Below, piece by piece: positions 1-64,000 of a stretch of DNA of 64,000 nucleotides. The stretch comes from Chelydra serpentina. Its lineage: Eukaryota; Chordata; Testudines; Chelydridae. The stretch spans positions 14,464,001 to 14,528,000 of the forward strand of contig JBAIAC010000033.1 in the NCBI GenBank assembly GCA_037349315.1. Direction: 5' to 3'. The translations under genes and the position numbers were made by a program. Each line of letters begins with the position of its first letter. Positions within the stretch are counted from its first letter, which is position 1. The notes beneath the pieces are model-generated. The model searched no databases. It saw nothing but the letters and a program-made list of their open reading frames with translations, and was not told where the DNA came from.

Positions 1-2379
1 ATTTGAAGGAGTAATTTAAATTACTTGTATGTGTTACTAGATACTAAATTCAGTTTGCCTAAGGATAAAAGACCTGAGCATCATTGTGACTAGAACAATG
101 AAGACCTTTGTTCAATGTGCAGCAGAGTCAAAAAAGCAAATAGGACATTAAGATGCATACATATCAGGGTGGAGAACAAAATGGAAATTATAATGACCTT
201 ATAAATCAATGGTATGCCCTCACTTAGAATACTGAGAGTTCTGACTGCTGCATCTCAAAAACATAGCAGAATTGGGTGGAATTGAGAGGAATTAAAGAAA
301 TGAAAAACCTCAGAGCAGAGATGATTAAGTGTGGACGCAAAAGCAGACACAATAATGAATGGGTATAACAACAGTAGACTAGGAATTTCTGGTCACCTTT
401 TGCTGAAACACAAAAAACAAGGGTACATCGATGAAGTTGAAAGGTGGGAGATTCAAAACTAACTTTACCATTTTTCTCACAATCTAAAATTAGACTGTAC
501 AGCTAATTTCCATAGAATATCATAGGTCAAGAGCATTGCAGGAGTTCCAAAAAAGAATTGTAGTCTTAAATGTATAGCAAATATACAAGTTTATAGTAAT
601 AGAGTTTTGACAGGGATATACCCTGAAGCATCAGGATTTAGAAGCCAAATTTTAACTATTGGATGGTGGGGAAGGGTTACAAGAAAACTTAACCTGCTCC
701 CAAGTTATCTGGCAAGTACAGGGTTTCTTGCACCTTTCTCTGAAATACATGGTACTAGCCCCTGCTGGGGACAGGGCATTAGATTAAATGGACTGCACTA
801 CTGATCCAGTATGGCAGTTTCATTGTTACTTCTGTGCTGTTTCACCTGGATAATCAAAAGTACCTCTGATTCAGTGTGGAGGAATGACCTAACTAGTTTG
901 GGCACTCTACAGCACCACAAGAGCTCCCAGAAAAGTCTAGCAGTAGTAATGGGCCTCCTACCTTGATGACTGCCTGATAAGAGCCAATTCATAAAGGAGT
1001 GCATCTCCTTTATCCTCTGGTTAAAAAGTGAGACATGATGGAACCAGGGTTTGATCATAGCTCCAGCTTTGCCTCATCAGTTCCAATACACTGATTTACC
1101 TGATATAGTAGTGGATTTTCAAGCTCTTGTGCCCAACCTACTGGATTTCTTTGTCTCAGAATCAAGGTCAGGTTCTACCACACAACTTGAGGTCCAGTCT
1201 GACAGCCTGGATGCTTGCTGGATGAATGTGTTTTTTATTGTTCTGCAAGAGAGTTCTTTGAATTTCTTCAGAACAAGGAATCTTCTGCAAGGAACTTATT
1301 CTGAAGTGAAATTGCTTCTCCATTTGGGAAAGACAGGATTTCATCTTCACCAGTCTTCCATTCCATTTGTCCTGGACTATTGGATCTCCCTTTTATCTCT
1401 GAAAGTTTGTTTTTCTATCATACATTGGTACATGGCACTTATATTCTTTCCCCCTACTTAAAGGGCTTGATTTATGTTGTACTTTCTATTCAAGAGCAGT
1501 CTCCATCCTGAGACATGGGGCTTTTCAAACTGACAATGCAAGGAAATTCTGGTAATAGCTCCATATATTGAAAAAGAGGGTATTCCTGGTGGTGAATCAA
1601 CTGGGTGAGTTTACAAGATATAGGAACTAATGGATGACCCACAGTGACACACTCTATGCTGTGTCTTTATAGGATAAAGAAGATCCTTGACCCTATGTAA
1701 ACTTCTCCCAAAAGCGGCTTCTAATTTTTTATTAAATTGATCCTTTAACCTATGGTATTTTACCATAAGCCATATTCCACTCCCTAGGGAGGCTGGGTTA
1801 TTTGCCTCATGGGACTAAACCATTTTGAAAATCCGTTACCTTCATATGCTACACTAGGGGTTGCTAATTTCTGCCCTGACTCTCAAAGTGGATCTGACTC
1901 TCCATCACTGCTGTCGGTTAGCAAGGTTCCAGATACCAAAAAGGAGACGAGCATGTTACACCACATCTAAGGCATCTTCTACTGCATGTCTTAAATATCT
2001 CCAAAGAGAATGCTGCTACCTGGATTTATGGCAATACCTTCACGCAGTATTTGCTGGATTTAGCTGCTATGTGATACATCAAGTTAAGGAGAGCAATCTT
2101 GGAATCTTTTCGTAAATTGTTTTTATAAAGACACAGATAATGAAAAATAAAAAAGGGTTAATGACTATATGTTCCAAAAATTGTGCACACTGCAGGATTT
2201 CCAATAGAATTCTGCAATTTTACAACTTGTTAAAGCTGCAAGACCAGACAATACTACATACACACAACGCGATAGGATGGGAGTCTCAGTAATAAAGTAA
2301 AGACCTAAATGAATTGTGTAGAAGTAAAGAGAGGACATGGAGAGAATGGGTTAGATAGCATTCTTTTAATATCTCACAA

Positions 2380-2770
2380 TTATTATTTTTTATCCACTCT
2401 CTAGAAACAGGATCCAAATATCTTCAAATTCATATAATTGCTCTCTACAACCATTGGCTATTCTTTCTTTGGCTGATTACTCATACAGTTCCAAATACCA
2501 CTGTTCTGTTCTGGGCACAAAGCTACTCTTCCACTTTGGTAAAATCATGTGCTTGATGATCATTGTTGCCCTCAAGAACCAAAGTCTTTTTGTGACAGAG
2601 TAAACCCCAACTAGTGAGTAAATCTTGGCAAAGGTTTGGCTATTGAAGTCAAATACTATTTGAATGCTTATGTCCACCTCTTTCCACAGCTGTTGGACGG
2701 TCCCGTAGCATATGCATCGGGGTTCCTTTTTCTTTGTTGCAGCACCAACAAATATCAAAGTAAAATAAGA
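2380..2770 (-). mobile_element. Degenerate L1-like LINE ORF2 C-terminal fragment
   Basis: On the minus strand, allowing frameshifts near 2720, the translation runs from a segment like KEKGTPMHML through VQQLWKEVDISIQIVFDF to LWFLRATMIIKHMILPKWKS and EQWYLELYE. This arrangement (a Cys/His-type segment, QLWKEV, then a Trp-containing tail W..L.E) resembles the C-terminus of L1-type ORF2 proteins. It is only a remnant, and what follows on the minus strand is unclear. Confidence 0.45.
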
Positions 2771-3751
2771 TTCCTCAGGCCCACCTCCTTACGTTTTGGA
2801 CTACTTGACAGCAGAAATGATCGGAAATTTTCTGATGAAAATAGTTTCATTGTACACCTTTCCATCTTATCTGGATAAATAGTGTGTAGGGGAAATATAC
2901 ATGGACATTGCTGTCTAGGAAGTACAAAGCTTGCATATCCAAGGTTTGCTCATAATCTGAAATATGGATCTATGGAGGCAGATCTTTAAGAAAGAACCAG
3001 AGTAATGCTAGGTTTGCTATAACTGTTGTAAACATTTCAGATATACAAGGTTATTTGTACAGATAGGAAGGATATTACCCCATACAAGAGTGTTTATACA
3101 AATACCAGGGTGAGAGTACTTCTGGGTGGCAAGCCACTTTTTTTCTGTTCAAAAACTTGAAGTTGTGACACTTCCATCAAATATGTTAGAGTTCTTTGAG
3201 CACCTTGGTTCCTGCAGCATTTGTTTTACTGTGAATGAAAGCAGGCAACCTTATGTGGAATAAAGTGAAGTGTAAAATATGCTTCATTCCTTTAAGAATT
3301 CATTTGCCTTTCTGAGTTGCATCACATCTCCACTTAAGCAGTTGTTTCTGTTTTGACTTAGAACTTTGTAGCTTTTAGTAACAACTGGTTAAAAGATTTC
3401 TTCAGAACAATGACTGTTCAGTCTCAAATATTCTCTACTGAACTTAATTGTGTAGAACTGTCAATCATTTTCTTTAAACACAATAACGAGAACTATCAAG
3501 AACCAAAGCCTGGCTGAAGCTAGACTAAATGAAATTAGAAATTAGGCACAATTTTTAACCATGATGAATAGTAACCATTGGAACAAATTGCTAGGGGCAG
3601 TGTTTGATTCTATATTCCTTGTCATCAAATCAAGACTGGAGTCTTTCTGGAGGATATTCTTTAGTGAAACACAAGTTATTGGACTCAATACAAGAATAAC
3701 AGTGAAATATTTTGGCCTGTAGTATACAGGAGGTCAGACTACGTTATCTAA

Positions 3752-4049
3752 GGCTACGTCCACCATACCCGCCCGATTCGGCGGGTAGTGATAGATGTTC
3801 TGGGATCGATTTATCTCATCTAGACGCGATAAATCGATCCCAGAGCCACTCCCCGTCGACACCGGAACTCCAGCTCTGCAAGCGGAGGAAGCGCTGTCGA
3901 CAGAGGAGCCTGCCTGCTGCGGTGTGGACCGGGGTAAGTACTTTTAAAAATCGATCTAAGATATTTGACTTCAGCTACGTTATTCACGTAGCTGAAGTTG
4001 CGTATCTTAGATCGATTTCCCCCCCCCCACCCCCAGTGTGGACCAGCCC
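3752..4049. repeat. PIF/Harbinger-like MITE, copy 1
   Basis: A 298-bp element is flanked by TAA target-site duplications (3749-3751 and 4050-4052). Ends are GGCTACGTCCAC and GTGGACCAGCCC. It is GC-rich in AT-rich surroundings and contains two internal palindromes: arms around ATCGATTTATC/GATAAATCGAT near 3805-3842, and a longer hairpin with ATCGATCTAAGAT arms near 3949-4018. Related copies are at 11689-11974 and 54665-54948. The 3-bp TWA duplication suggests PIF/Harbinger mobilisation. Confidence 0.75.
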
Positions 4050-4314
4050 TAAGGCTCCCTTCTGGTTTTAAATTCTGTGAATCTATAAAGTACACAAGGT
4101 TTGTGTCAGCATTGATACTAATCTTAATTATTTCTAAATTAATTTGAACTTTTAATAAGCATTTTATAAGGAATTGTCCTTTTAGTACCAGATTTGTATA
4201 ACCTGTCTAAAGCATCCTGTTTAAGCTTAGAATATTTGCTTAGCAAAAACAAATACTGTAACTTTCCAAATATCTTGACTAACTAATAACTCTTAATCTC
4301 TTCCTCTTTCCTAG

Positions 4315-63862
<59,548 letters not shown>

Positions 63863-64000
63863 GTAAGTAGTTGGACAGTCTATGGAATATACCTCACCTC
63901 ATTCCAGTTTCTCTAAATACAGGGTGGTCTTTGTATTTTGTGTTTCATTGAACTGCTGATTGTCTTGCAGCAAGCTGTAGCCTTGCCATGGTATGTGCAT

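Larger units (their letters stand above)
1..4314. other. Intron (or upstream region) before the C2 exon
   Basis: No exon was recognised here. Apart from the L1-like remnant (about 2380-2770) and the Harbinger-like MITE (3752-4049), the stretch about 560-2370 reads like decayed interspersed repeats with scattered stops on both strands. Its short ORFs show no family I could name with confidence. Confidence 0.6.

Noticed and set aside
1051..1461. 136-codon plus-strand ORF and overlapping minus-strand ORFs
   Set aside because: No recognisable protein, no exon signals that fit NEDD4, and the area looks like decayed repeats.
3712..4095. Overlapping ORFs on both strands (119 and 91 codons)
   Set aside because: They lie in a palindromic, GC-rich MITE; the similar peptides on opposite strands come from the inverted repeats, not from a gene.

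Overview
The window is vertebrate genomic DNA, most likely from a cryptodiran (hidden-necked) turtle. Long AT-rich introns interrupt short exons. The interspersed repeats are a sauropsid/turtle set: CR1 LINEs with 3' ends of the TCATAGAAT type, tRNA-derived SINEs with CR1-like tails (CryI type), hAT and PIF/Harbinger-like MITEs, and a ZBED-like hAT transposon. No prokaryotic, viral or CRISPR features are seen.

One protein-coding gene fills the window on the + strand: NEDD4, the HECT-type E3 ubiquitin ligase. Nineteen downstream exons (4315-63862) join with perfect phase agreement at every junction and give 655 codons plus 2 nt. They encode the end of the C2 domain, four WW domains with their linkers, and most of the HECT N-lobe and middle. 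The 5' exons (start of C2) and the 3' exons (HECT C-lobe with the catalytic cysteine) lie outside the window. A long alternative first coding exon (9123-10691, 523 codons) sits in the intron after the C2 exon. It ends in phase 0 and splices to the same downstream exon (37659), replacing the start of C2 with a serine-rich N-terminus, as in the long mammalian NEDD4 isoform. The paralogue NEDD4L fits less well at diagnostic HECT residues.

Layout: 1-4314 upstream intron with an L1-like ORF2 remnant and a Harbinger-like MITE; 4315-4368 C2 exon; 4369-9122 intron with MITEs and a CR1 carrying a nested hAT; 9123-10691 alternative first exon; 10692-37658 a 27-kb repeat-rich intron (a CR1 inserted into a CR1, a decayed Myb/SANT-like coding region, several hAT and Harbinger MITEs, two CryI-like SINEs, a pair of related long repeats); 37659-46204 end of C2 and linker, with a 1.58-kb fold-back hAT in between; 47467-56150 the WW1 to WW4 region; 56700-63862 HECT exons; 63863-64000 start of the next intron.

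The main points of interest are the intact turtle long-isoform exon with upstream ORFs overlapping its start, several clean nested transposon insertions with readable target-site duplications, a 25-bp microinversion inside a CR1, a fold-back hAT with transposase tails on both arms, and a Myb/SANT-like pseudogene hidden in the large intron.
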